Below the pieces are notes generated by a model. It saw nothing but the letters and a program-made list of their open reading frames with translations. It was not told the origin of the DNA and did not search any database. A program made the translations under genes and the position numbers. This document shows, one piece after another, positions 34,271 to 43,292 of a stretch of DNA of 64,000 bases; within the stretch, counting starts at the first letter, position 1; every line of letters starts with the position of its first letter. Location: NCBI GenBank assembly GCA_964579245.1, contig CAZOFY010000003.1, forward strand, positions 1-64,000, in the 5' to 3' direction. The DNA is from Firm-13 sp964579245. Lineage in GTDB: Bacteria; Bacillota; Clostridia; Saccharofermentanales; Saccharofermentanaceae.

Positions 34271-35443
34271 TCAGATTCTTTTTATGATCTCCATGCACAT
34301 GCGTCCGTTATGATATGGGCACTTCCAGGGCCCGGCCAACTCTCTCTTATGATCATGTGTTCCATCCTCATAGGTTGACCAATACCATTCTCCGGATTCA
34401 CTTTTGATTTCCCGACCGATATAGGAGAGAAGCGAATCTATTTGCTTCATCGCAAGCTCTGGATCAGATCCCTTCCGCATGTCGTTGAGAATGCCGACTA
34501 TTGCCTCGGCCTGTACCCACCAATCTCGTTTGGTGTCGACTTTGCCGTCTTCACACTCGAAATATACACCCCTATCCGTATATGCAGTCTGCATGACATG
34601 ATCAAACAGTATCTTCGTGACAGGGGCAGTTCTTGCTGTTAGGTCAAGATCTCCCAAGACCTCCAGAGCACGGTCGATCAACCATGAGGCTTCAATGTCA
34701 TGTCCATAGGAATGGAGATCCAGAAGAGAATGCATTTGACTGTCAAAAAACACTTCCAGTCTCCTTTTCTCCGGGTTGTACATATCCTCTGTAAGAAGCT
34801 TAATCGTGAATCGAAGAGCCTCTTCGACCTCTTTCGATTTTGTCGCTTCATATAGAACCGTGTACGCCTCCATGATGTGTAGAACCGTGTTCATCGTCAT
34901 GTCCGCAGTGCATCCGTTCTCGGAAAGCTCTTCATTCTTTTCCGGGTTGAAGTCCCTCGTCAACTGTTCAAGGTAGCCGATTGGAGTTCTCCATATTTTT
35001 TCAAGTAACCTGAAAAGATGCAGGGCGATTTCCAGGGCTTTCTCATCCGAAGAGGCAGAATAGTAGGTAGAGAAAGCATAAATACCAAACGCCTGATTAT
35101 AGGCGTGCTTACAAGATTCAAGAGGAGCCGCATGACCGTCCAGCATCCAGTAAAGACCACCCATCTGCTGATCCAGAGCCTTCCCGGACAGAAAATGATA
35201 GGCGTGCTCTGCCGCCTGCAAATAGACTTGTTCGCCGGTCACCAGAAAAGCCTCTGAGAAGGTCCACAGTATACGCGAGTGCAGAATAACACCCTTTGGA
35301 GCCAGTTTCTCAATGGTCTTATCCGGATGAACAAGGCCATAAAACCCTGCGTTTTCCTCATCAATCAAACGAAGCCAAAAGGGAAGAATTTCCTTCGTCA
35401 GCATTTCTTCCGAATTCCTTCGGAAATCATTTCTATTCAGCAT
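34271..35443 (-). CDS. AGE-family epimerase, probably cellobiose 2-epimerase
   Basis: A 390-residue (alpha/alpha)6-barrel enzyme that would epimerise the reducing-end glucose of cellobiose-type disaccharides to mannose. Active-site-type segments are HSRILWTFS (35-43), HAYNQAFGIYA, HSYGHDIEASWL, RDWWVQAEA and GPWKCPYHNGRMCME. GGGAGGAT precedes the ATG, and a TATAAT lies at 35480-35485 (minus). With the oxidoreductase downstream it suggests use of plant-derived beta-linked oligosaccharides. N-acylglucosamine 2-epimerase is the alternative, but the length and motifs favour cellobiose. Confidence 0.87.
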   Translation of the reverse strand: MLNRNDFRRNSEEMLTKEILPFWLRLIDEENAGFYGLVHPDKTIEKLAPKGVILHSRILWTFSEAFLVTGEQVYLQAAEHAYHFLSGKALDQQMGGLYWMLDGHAAPLESCKHAYNQAFGIYAFSTYYSASSDEKALEIALHLFRLLEKIWRTPIGYLEQLTRDFNPEKNEELSENGCTADMTMNTVLHIMEAYTVLYEATKSKEVEEALRFTIKLLTEDMYNPEKRRLEVFFDSQMHSLLDLHSYGHDIEASWLIDRALEVLGDLDLTARTAPVTKILFDHVMQTAYTDRGVYFECEDGKVDTKRDWWVQAEAIVGILNDMRKGSDPELAMKQIDSLLSYIGREIKSESGEWYWSTYEDGTHDHKRELAGPWKCPYHNGRMCMEIIKRI

Positions 35444-35604
35444 GGAATCCTCCCGGTCAAGTTCTCTCAGGGTATTTACATTATACCGCAGCCGATCGAT
35501 GATTTCCTTGCCGTTCGTAATTCTGTTATATTTTTACCGTTCTTAGGTATATGTATGTAAATAGTTACGATATAATATCGTTGCAGAGAAAAGGAGATCC
35601 CCAT

Positions 35605-36054
35605 ATGAATAATCAAAACGAAGGAATACCCAAAACAGGACCTTTCTTAGAGGGAGACCTGTTTTCCGGCATCGTCATTTCGGAGTACGACGATCGAGAT
35701 TTTCAATTTGAGATGGATGGCAATCATATAACCGTCTCTCAGAGAGTCTTACGACCCAAAGAGGACCGTTTGTGTGTCGGATTTTTGTTCTTAATGGATC
35801 GCCCCGAACGTTTTCGTCTCGAAGTTCTGATTCCCGAGGATTGTTACAATGCGAATTGCACTCTGAACGACAAAGAGCTTTTGGGGTTTTTTTCGAAAGA
35901 TCTCCCTGCGGATCCGGAGTATGCACTCAGAAGCCGGTGTGGCGGCACAGACGAACACGAGAGGTTCACGCCCTTGAAGCCGGGTGCATTCCAGTCATTG
36001 AATTTTCGCTGGGAGTCCGGAGATATCGTAAAGTTCTATTTCTATTATCATTAA
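35605..36054 (+). CDS. Small unknown protein, predicted beta-sandwich
   Basis: I do not recognise this 149-residue protein for certain. GGAGAT lies before the ATG at 35605; a longer in-frame reading to 35551 runs through a TATAAT (35571-35576) and is rejected. It has no signal peptide. The pattern FRLEVLIPEDC, then LNDKELLGFF, then ESGDIVKFYFYY resembles the last beta-sandwich domain of GH127/DUF1680 beta-L-arabinofuranosidases, though no catalytic domain is present. It is divergent from the cellobiose epimerase gene, so a sugar-related role is possible but only inferred. Confidence 0.55.
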   Translation: MNNQNEGIPKTGPFLEGDLFSGIVISEYDDRDFQFEMDGNHITVSQRVLRPKEDRLCVGFLFLMDRPERFRLEVLIPEDCYNANCTLNDKELLGFFSKDLPADPEYALRSRCGGTDEHERFTPLKPGAFQSLNFRWESGDIVKFYFYYH

Positions 36055-36147
36055 GTCAGATATCTCGGGATAATGGTCCATCCTCAGAACGCAGAAACAT
36101 CCGCATGGCCGAACGATACGCCACGGACGTTTTCTTGCTCGGTCTAT

Positions 36148-37416
36148 TTATGAAGATGACACTGTACTTTGTTCCTGCAACGAGGCCGTCGTTACGGACG
36201 GAGTCGGCGCTACGGTAACACCTTCTACATATGCACTTTTCCGAATACCCTCGTGATTGCCTTTCTCTATCGCTCCAAGAAGAATAAATGCCGTGGCATT
36301 AATTCTCTTCTCGAGCTGACGTTCAGGGAGTGCTTTTTCAAGCGTCGCTAAAGAATCATAATTCGTACGTCGAATCAAACCGCCATTTTCCTGCAGGTCG
36401 AGATTCTTTGTCTCCTTCATCTCCTCTATTGTCGGAAAATTATAATCATAAGACTCGAAAAACACGATCGGAATACCGGCCCTGTCAAAGGGAACATAAT
36501 CGGAAAGAGTAAGTGTCACCTCTCGGTAGATTTCCAAATTCGCGTCTTCGTCAAGATTCGTGACCTGCCCGCATTGATTATATAGAAGATCGACGCCATA
36601 CAAGGAGGAAAGCTGGCTCTCATAGACAACATCATATGCTTCAAAAAGCTTTCTCCGCATAGAATACTTCTTCTTGTCTTCCAGTGAGTTCATACCCGAA
36701 TTCGCATACAACTTATCCCCGGCATAGATACTCTCAACACAGTACATCGCATCCGTGGCGGCTATTTCCTGTTCGGTCATTTGCGCAACAAAATAGTTCG
36801 CACCGGCATAGAAATCATTCCCCGCGCCGAAGGCAACAAGAACAACGTCGTAACCGAAGCTCTTTCCCTTAATCTCTTTAGCCAGAGTTAACAGCGAGGA
36901 TATGCCGGCGGCATTATCCTGAATACCGTCGAAAGCCGGATAAGTCGCAGCATCCTGTGAGCCGTAGATCGTATCATAATGCGCTCCGATAATAACCTGC
37001 TTCTCGACAGGTTGATAGGCACCGATCTCATCCGGAATCATGAAGCCTTCGCCGTCAATCCTGACAACGTAATTCGTAGAGGCTCCTGAGCCAACAATCG
37101 AAGAAAAGGTCTGTTCTTCGACCTTATATCCGAGTTCGATGAATACATCACGGATCCGCTCGCCGGCACTCTTCTCTCCCTGTGTGTATGCCTTTCTGTA
37201 TGGAAATTCCGTCACGAACTCCTCAGCCCATTCAGCGCCGTATGTACCGTAGTCAGCAGGAATCAAGGCTTCCTCTTCTTCCGTATCGGAACACGAGGAA
37301 AGCATTGAAACGATAAAAACAAGACAAAGAAGGATGCTTATGACACGAACGGACGGCATCAAGACAGCATGGAATAGATCACGTCGAAAAAAAGACATCT
37401 TATTACTCCCGATCAC
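36148..37416 (-). CDS. M28-peptidase-like lipoprotein lacking key catalytic residues
   Basis: A 422-residue lipoprotein with an N-terminal signal and the lipobox MLSSC (about 39-43). The fold is M28 zinc aminopeptidase: GAHYDT and DGIQDNAAG keep the first His and the bridging Asp. The catalytic Glu pair expected in FGAEE reads FGAGND here, and the expected final His (YHTxxD) reads RRTNYD. A Ser/Thr-rich tail ends it. Its ATG overlaps the stop of the AroB-like gene upstream by four bases (ATGA), so the two are coupled. It may bind rather than cut peptides, or belong to a subfamily with other residues. Confidence 0.75.
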   Translation of the reverse strand: MIGSNKMSFFRRDLFHAVLMPSVRVISILLCLVFIVSMLSSCSDTEEEEALIPADYGTYGAEWAEEFVTEFPYRKAYTQGEKSAGERIRDVFIELGYKVEEQTFSSIVGSGASTNYVVRIDGEGFMIPDEIGAYQPVEKQVIIGAHYDTIYGSQDAATYPAFDGIQDNAAGISSLLTLAKEIKGKSFGYDVVLVAFGAGNDFYAGANYFVAQMTEQEIAATDAMYCVESIYAGDKLYANSGMNSLEDKKKYSMRRKLFEAYDVVYESQLSSLYGVDLLYNQCGQVTNLDEDANLEIYREVTLTLSDYVPFDRAGIPIVFFESYDYNFPTIEEMKETKNLDLQENGGLIRRTNYDSLATLEKALPERQLEKRINATAFILLGAIEKGNHEGIRKSAYVEGVTVAPTPSVTTASLQEQSTVSSS

Positions 37417-38429
37417 GGACAGATCCTCTGGACCAGTTCATCGAATAATTTATATGCTTCCTCTACGGAGAGCCTGTCCACACGTGGTTTCCCTTCCTGA
37501 GAAACACGCACGACAGATATGTCGTCCGTTCGATGATCAAACCCCTTCATGATGCGTTTCAGAAGTGTGTCCTTCGTCACCCCGGAGACTGTCGTCGGAA
37601 GACCGTGACGCACGTACAATTCACACATTCTATCCGAATAGTAATGCGCATACATGCCCAGAGCCAAAGCCTCTCCATGCGTATATTTCAAAAAACGGAA
37701 ATGTCCCTCAATTGCCTCGGCGATGTCCTGACCAAAGGTCAGAAGCTGAGGATTCTTCTCATGAATAATCCTTCTGGTACGTATACAGGTATCAATCAAT
37801 TCATTCATATTGACTGATGGCTGCTCCAGAATTGATAGCAAGGAAGGATTCTCCGTAATCCCGTATTGTATGACTTCAGCAATCCCGTTAGCATAAAAGC
37901 GAGGAGGCAATGTTCGCAAATAATCCGTGTCAATCATGACGTGAACCGGAGAATAAGAGATACCGATCCGGTTCTTATAACTCATAAAATTCAGGTGGGC
38001 AGACTCTGCTACGGATGAATCAATCATTGCCAGTAACGAAGTCGGGATCTGGATATAATCAATGCCTGTATAATATGTTGCAGCCACAAATCCGGCAATA
38101 TCAATGACTCCACCGCCGCCAAAAGCAATCAAGAGATCTTTCTGTCCGAACTCCATGTCGGTCAAACGCTCATAGGCCTGACGGATCGCATCAAATGACT
38201 TCGAGGCCTGGCTGCCGTCAATAATAATCACAACAGGACTGATGCCGCACTGTTCAAACTGTCTTACGAATTCCGCGATATAGTAGCCAGAAACCTCGCG
38301 GTCCGATATGATAGCGACCTTTGCATGCTCAAGCCGTGTGCGGAAAAGCTCCGACAAAGTGGTCTGCGCGTATGATGAGCCACACTCGACTGAATACGAG
38401 GTGCCCGCTCCGATTCTCGATAGCTCCAT
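37413..38429 (-). CDS. Divergent 3-dehydroquinate-synthase-fold protein, metal site damaged
   Basis: A 338-residue protein of the AroB/sugar-phosphate cyclase fold. NAD-site and core signatures remain: FGGGGVIDIAGFVAATYYTG (about 103-122), QIPTSLLAMIDSSV, EVIQYG and HGEALALGM. However, the zinc-binding segment normally read GHTxGHAIE is GQDIAEAIE, so both histidines are gone; DSSVGGKTG has become DSSVAESAH, losing the substrate lysine; and the DExExGxR segment is absent. It is therefore unlikely to make dehydroquinate. AGGAGG precedes the ATG. It is first of a two-gene group with the M28-like lipoprotein. Confidence 0.78.
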   Translation of the reverse strand: MELSRIGAGTSYSVECGSSYAQTTLSELFRTRLEHAKVAIISDREVSGYYIAEFVRQFEQCGISPVVIIIDGSQASKSFDAIRQAYERLTDMEFGQKDLLIAFGGGGVIDIAGFVAATYYTGIDYIQIPTSLLAMIDSSVAESAHLNFMSYKNRIGISYSPVHVMIDTDYLRTLPPRFYANGIAEVIQYGITENPSLLSILEQPSVNMNELIDTCIRTRRIIHEKNPQLLTFGQDIAEAIEGHFRFLKYTHGEALALGMYAHYYSDRMCELYVRHGLPTTVSGVTKDTLLKRIMKGFDHRTDDISVVRVSQEGKPRVDRLSVEEAYKLFDELVQRICP

Positions 38430-38572
38430 AGTTCCTCCTGAGAAATACCTTCACCTATCATAACATTTTCTTTTGTTCTTGGCAGTACCTTGGGAAAAAA
38501 ACAATGAAACGGCTTCCTCTCTTCATGTTATAATATACGGCAGAAGATTGAACGGTGTTCGGAGTACAAATC

Positions 38573-40000
38573 ATGTCATTCTTTCCCTCACACAGACCGG
38601 CCTTTTTCTTTCTGCACAACCGTGTTCGAAGCATCGCACCCCTTATCGCTTTGTCGATCATAATGGGGTTATTTTCATTGCCTTGTTTTGCAGCCGAGCC
38701 GATAACACCGGATCGCAATCAAGATGCTACGACAGAGAATAACGCTGACGATGACTCGGTAGATTCTGATACTCCTCTGAATCAGCCAGCCATAAAAGTA
38801 TCGGCGAAGAACATCTATATTTTTAGCACGAACAGAGGTGCGATGCTATACAATTCAGCTGACTCTGAGCCACAGAATATTCCGGCGGCCTCCAAATTGA
38901 TGACTGCCGTGATTGCCTTGGAGGATCTTCCTGAGGATACGGTAATCACAATCTCCGAAGCAGTCGAGGATCTCGATCAAGCAAGTCCAACACCTGTTTA
39001 TATCAAAAAGGGAACAAAATATACCGTAGGGTTCCTTGTCTCTTCCATGCTATATCATAACTCGGATGCTGCTGCGCTTGCATTAGCGGAATATATTGCC
39101 AATGACGAATCCTCTTTTGTTGAAAGAATGAATAACAAGGTCAAAACACTCAGTATGAAGAATACGAACTTTATCACTATATCCGGTACCAGCGATTTGG
39201 CCGGCGTATCTTCTGATGTGCCGCCCCCTTCCGTGTCGAGACAGTTCACAACGGTTGAAGATCTTTCGATTCTTTTCCGATATGCACTCAATCTGACCGA
39301 ATTTCGCGAGATATTTACCGATTACAATGTTCTTGAGTTTCAGGATACGGGAATTCCCCTTTCTGTGTCCAGTCTCGTTATTTCTGCCTGGGGCATCGAT
39401 CATGTGTCCGGAGCGCAGTTTTTCCCGGATAATACAGAATCGGCGGCGAATTCCTGCTTGTTAGCTTTGGCATCTGAAGAGAATTTCGAAATTGGTATCA
39501 TTTTAACCAACTTTTCAAACAGTAGCATCTATGCAGATCTGAAGCAGACAGCGGAAACAATTTATGCATATTACGAGGTCTCCAATCTGATCGAAGCGGG
39601 AGACGCATACCGTTTCATCGAGATTGAAGGATTATCTGAGCCCGTCCCTTCTGTGTTTAAGAACAACATCCTGTATATCCATCCGATCGGCAGGTACTAT
39701 TCCATTCCCGAATCCCAGTTCACTCCCTCCAAGGTTCTAAGTTTACCGATTAAAAAGGGAGATATCCTCGGTCAAGTCGAAATCATTCTGGAGGATGGGA
39801 CTAAGATCATCACTGAGGTCGTTGCCGAGGATACGGTGACAGTCAAGACAAATTTCCTTACTGAGACTCAAGCCCTCATGGACACGAATCGAAACATCTC
39901 AATTCTCATTCTTATTAGCTTTGTCAGCCTTCTTATCTTCCTTGCCAGAAATCTGTTTCTTTGGATCAGAAGGACAAGAAATAAATCAAGGCATATCTGA
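38573..40000 (+). CDS. PBP5/S11-like envelope protein without active-site motifs
   Basis: A 475-residue protein with a signal peptide (cleavage likely after LPCFA), a DD-carboxypeptidase-like domain, a PBP5_C-like beta domain (EVVAEDTVTVKT) and a C-terminal transmembrane helix. The S11 catalytic motifs are missing: SxxK reads PAASK (the Ser is adjacent to Lys, not three before it), SxN reads HNS, and KTG reads VSG. Surrounding fold residues such as KLMTAVIALE and DAAALALAEYI are intact. GGAG lies before the ATG at 38573. It is divergent from the AroB-like gene. Probably a binding or scaffold protein in the cell wall. Confidence 0.78.
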   Translation: MSFFPSHRPAFFFLHNRVRSIAPLIALSIIMGLFSLPCFAAEPITPDRNQDATTENNADDDSVDSDTPLNQPAIKVSAKNIYIFSTNRGAMLYNSADSEPQNIPAASKLMTAVIALEDLPEDTVITISEAVEDLDQASPTPVYIKKGTKYTVGFLVSSMLYHNSDAAALALAEYIANDESSFVERMNNKVKTLSMKNTNFITISGTSDLAGVSSDVPPPSVSRQFTTVEDLSILFRYALNLTEFREIFTDYNVLEFQDTGIPLSVSSLVISAWGIDHVSGAQFFPDNTESAANSCLLALASEENFEIGIILTNFSNSSIYADLKQTAETIYAYYEVSNLIEAGDAYRFIEIEGLSEPVPSVFKNNILYIHPIGRYYSIPESQFTPSKVLSLPIKKGDILGQVEIILEDGTKIITEVVAEDTVTVKTNFLTETQALMDTNRNISILILISFVSLLIFLARNLFLWIRRTRNKSRHI

Positions 40001-40018
40001 CTCGTTCCATTATCTTTT

Positions 40019-40048
40019 TTGTTTTCTATAAGCCTTTTATGCTAGAAT
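40019..40048 (+). promoter_or_regulatory. gltX: Promoter of gltX
   Basis: TTGTTT (40019-40024) and TAGAAT (40043-40048) with an 18-base spacer, in the 80-base gap before gltX. Confidence 0.55.
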
Positions 40049-40080
40049 AATGAGGTTAAATTTTTCACGCGAGGTGTATT

Positions 40081-41568
40081 ATGTCTTCTTCCAATCTATC
40101 GGACAGATCCGTACGTACGAGATTCGCTCCGAGTCCTACGGGATTCATGCACGTCGGTAATCTTCGAACGGCTTTATATGAATACTTGATTGCCAAATCG
40201 CTGGGCGGAATCTTCGTTCTACGAATTGAAGACACGGATCAGGAACGATTTGTGGAAGGAGCAATCGAGACAATCTATCGCACGTTACAGACTGCCGGTC
40301 TGACTCATGATGAAGGTCCCGACATCGGCGGGCCGTTCGGTCCTTATGTACAGAGTGAACGCAAACAGATCTACAAGCCATATGCGGAACAGCTGGTACG
40401 CGAGGGCAAGGCTTACTATTGTTTCTGCACGAAGGAAAGACTTGAGACTTTGCGTTCGGTCGACAGCAAAGATGTGACCGGTTATGACCGTCATTGCCGT
40501 GATCTTCCTGAAGATATAGTTCGGGAGCTACTAAGCCTTAGAACCCCATATGTTATCCGTCAGCGTATGCCTCTTGACGGAGTCACTACCTTCTCAGACT
40601 GCGTTTTTGGCGACATCTCTGTTCCGAATAAAGACCTGGAAGACCAGGTTCTGATCAAGGCTGACGGATTCCCGACATACAACTTTGCCAATATTATCGA
40701 CGATCATCTGATGCAGATCACACACGTCGTACGAGGCAGTGAGTATTTATCCTCAGCGCCGAAGTACAACCTCCTTTATGAAGCGCTCGGATGGGACATC
40801 CCGGTTTATGTTCATCTTCCTTTGATACAAGGGCGAGGTGAAGACGGAACCGTTTCGAAGCTCTCTAAGCGTCACGGAGCCACCGGGTTCGAGGATCTGA
40901 TCAGCGAGGGGTATCTGCCCGAAGCTATCATCAATTATATCGCCCTGCTTGGCTGGTGTCCGAAAGAGGATAATCGCGAAATATTTTCCTTAGCCGAGTT
41001 ATCAGAGGCTTTTACCATCAGCGGAATCAGCAAGTCACCTGCAATTTTTGATTATGAGAAGTTAGAATGGTTTAACGGTGAGTACATTCGTGCGATGTCT
41101 GATGAGACTTTTCTGTCCTATGCGGACTCGGTTTATCGGGATCTTCTGCCGGATCGGACAGAGGCTTATCCTCTAATGACGGAGATGCTCAAGCCCCGTA
41201 TTACACGCTTTTCACAGATATTTGACAAGCTGTCTTTCTTAAAGGGGCTTCCGGATTACGACCCGGAAATTTACGTGCACAAGAAGAGTAAGACAACACT
41301 GGAAAATTCCTTGCAAGCGCTGGATCTGGGAATGAATGCCCTGTCAGCTCTTTCCTCATGGGATTACGATGCATTGCATTCTTGTCTGGTCAATCTGGCC
41401 GAGAATGAAGGAGTGAAGAATTCACAGATTATGTGGCCGGTACGTATTGCGGTATCCGGCACTTTGGTCACTCCGGGCGGAGCCATTGAAATCCTGCTGA
41501 TCCTTGGCAGAGATGAGTCGATGAGACGTCTTGAAGATGGCCGACAACGTCTCTTGGCCTGTCAGTAA
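40081..41568 (+). CDS. gltX: Glutamyl-tRNA synthetase
   Basis: Charges tRNA-Glu. A 495-residue class I synthetase with FAPSPTGFMHVGNLRTALY (HVGN at 24-27, the HIGH-type motif) and SKLSKRHGA (the KMSKS equivalent, near 257). EDTDQER and NFANIIDDHLM are typical of bacterial GluRS. GAGGTG precedes the ATG. It is followed 43 bases later by glnS, and both are probably on one transcript. Confidence 0.95.
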   Translation: MSSSNLSDRSVRTRFAPSPTGFMHVGNLRTALYEYLIAKSLGGIFVLRIEDTDQERFVEGAIETIYRTLQTAGLTHDEGPDIGGPFGPYVQSERKQIYKPYAEQLVREGKAYYCFCTKERLETLRSVDSKDVTGYDRHCRDLPEDIVRELLSLRTPYVIRQRMPLDGVTTFSDCVFGDISVPNKDLEDQVLIKADGFPTYNFANIIDDHLMQITHVVRGSEYLSSAPKYNLLYEALGWDIPVYVHLPLIQGRGEDGTVSKLSKRHGATGFEDLISEGYLPEAIINYIALLGWCPKEDNREIFSLAELSEAFTISGISKSPAIFDYEKLEWFNGEYIRAMSDETFLSYADSVYRDLLPDRTEAYPLMTEMLKPRITRFSQIFDKLSFLKGLPDYDPEIYVHKKSKTTLENSLQALDLGMNALSALSSWDYDALHSCLVNLAENEGVKNSQIMWPVRIAVSGTLVTPGGAIEILLILGRDESMRRLEDGRQRLLACQ

Positions 41569-41611
41569 TTCTCAGTGAAGAAATGATAACAAGGAAGCAT
41601 AGGAGAAACAT

Positions 41612-43273
41612 ATGAGCGACACAGCTAGTAATTTTATTTTTGACTTTATTGACGAAGATATCGCAGAAGGCGGAAGATTTGAGGGATTGACCGTACATAC
41701 ACGTTTCCCTCCCGAACCGAACGGCTATTTACACATCGGACATGCGAAAGCCCTACATATCGATTTTCACTCTGCCGAGCGTTATAACGGCCTATGCAAC
41801 CTTCGGATGGACGATACGAATCCGACTAAAGAGGATGAAGAATATGTTGACGCGATCAAGGAAGACATCCACTGGCTCGGTTACGATTGGGGCGATCGAT
41901 TCTATTATGCGTCGGATTATTTTGAGAAGATGTATGATTTTGCGAAAGAGCTGATTACAAAAGGGCTGGCATACGTGTGTGAGTTGACCCCCGAAGAGAT
42001 GCGGGAGAAGCGCGGCGATCTGTCAAGAGCCGCGGAAAGTCCATACCGCAACCGACCGGTCGAAGAAAGCCTGGATCTTTTCTGTCGGATGAGAGCAGGA
42101 GAATATCCGGATGGAAAGATGACGCTTCGAGCTAAGATTGATCTCGCATCGGGTAATTTTAACATGCGTGATCCGGTCATTTACCGGATCAATCGGATTC
42201 GTCACCATCGTACAGGTGATACCTGGTGTATATATCCGATGTATGATTTCGCTCATCCGATTGAGGATGCTTTGGAGGGGATCACTCACTCCCTCTGTTC
42301 TCTCGAGTTTGAATCGCATCGTCCGCTTTACGACTGGGTGATCCAGAACTGCTCTGTACCTGCCAGACCGCGTCAGATCGAGTTTGCTCGACTTGGAATT
42401 AATTACACAGTCCTCTCAAAACGCAAGCTCAGAAATCTTATCGAAAACGGCTTTGTGTCCGGATGGGATGATCCTCGTATGCCTACTCTTTGCGGATTAA
42501 GAAGGCGTGGATACACACCTGCCTCGATTCGTAGTTTTCACGAACGCAATGGAGTATCAAAAGTGAACAGCGTGGTGGACTTTGCCTTTCTCGAACATTG
42601 TCTGCGAGATGAATTGAATCAAACCGCTAAACGCGTTATGGCCGTTATTTCACCGGTCAAGCTGATCATCACCAATTATCCTGAGGGAAAGACTGAATCC
42701 TTTGAGGTGGAGAATAATCCTGAAAGACCCGAAGACGGCTCAAGAACGGTTTCCTTTTCTCGTGAGCTTTGGATCGAGGAGGATGATTTTATGGAGGAGC
42801 CGGCAAAGAAATACTTCCGTCTCTTCCCCGGCAACGAGGTGCGGCTGAAGTCTGCCTATGTCATCCGTTGCACCGGTTGCAAAAAGGCAGAGGATGGTCA
42901 TATTGAAGAAATTTATGCAGAGTACGACCCGGAAAGTCGCGGTGGAAACACATCGGACGGCCGCAGGATTAAGGCGACAATCCACTGGGTGGACGCAATC
43001 ACGGCGAAGGATGCCGAGGTGCGATTGTATGATTGCCTGTTTAATACCCCCGAACCGGATTTGGCAGACTGTAATTACTTGGAACATATCAACCCGGCTT
43101 CCCTTACCGTAATGAAAAATGCGAAGGTCGAGTCTTCATTGGCTGCTTCCATGCCCTCAGAAGGATTTCAGTTCCTGCGTTTGGGGTATTTTTGCGTAGA
43201 CAGCAAGGATTCTGCCGAAGGACATCTGGTTTTTAATCGTTCCGTCTCCTTAAAGGATAGTTTTAAAGCATAA
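41612..43273 (+). CDS. glnS: Glutaminyl-tRNA synthetase
   Basis: Charges tRNA-Gln directly. The 553 residues match the E. coli length. RFPPEPNGYLHIGHAKAL has the HIGH motif (41-44), NLRMDDTNP follows, and VLSKRKL is the KMSKS equivalent near 268. The C-terminal beta-barrel anticodon-binding domain is present (DFMEEPAKKYFRLFPGNEVRL). Many Bacillota lack GlnS and use GatCAB instead, so this gene marks a lineage with direct charging. It lies between gltX and the LTA-synthase-like gene. Confidence 0.96.
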   Translation: MSDTASNFIFDFIDEDIAEGGRFEGLTVHTRFPPEPNGYLHIGHAKALHIDFHSAERYNGLCNLRMDDTNPTKEDEEYVDAIKEDIHWLGYDWGDRFYYASDYFEKMYDFAKELITKGLAYVCELTPEEMREKRGDLSRAAESPYRNRPVEESLDLFCRMRAGEYPDGKMTLRAKIDLASGNFNMRDPVIYRINRIRHHRTGDTWCIYPMYDFAHPIEDALEGITHSLCSLEFESHRPLYDWVIQNCSVPARPRQIEFARLGINYTVLSKRKLRNLIENGFVSGWDDPRMPTLCGLRRRGYTPASIRSFHERNGVSKVNSVVDFAFLEHCLRDELNQTAKRVMAVISPVKLIITNYPEGKTESFEVENNPERPEDGSRTVSFSRELWIEEDDFMEEPAKKYFRLFPGNEVRLKSAYVIRCTGCKKAEDGHIEEIYAEYDPESRGGNTSDGRRIKATIHWVDAITAKDAEVRLYDCLFNTPEPDLADCNYLEHINPASLTVMKNAKVESSLAASMPSEGFQFLRLGYFCVDSKDSAEGHLVFNRSVSLKDSFKA

Positions 43274-43292
43274 TTTCGGAGGTATCTTTCTC

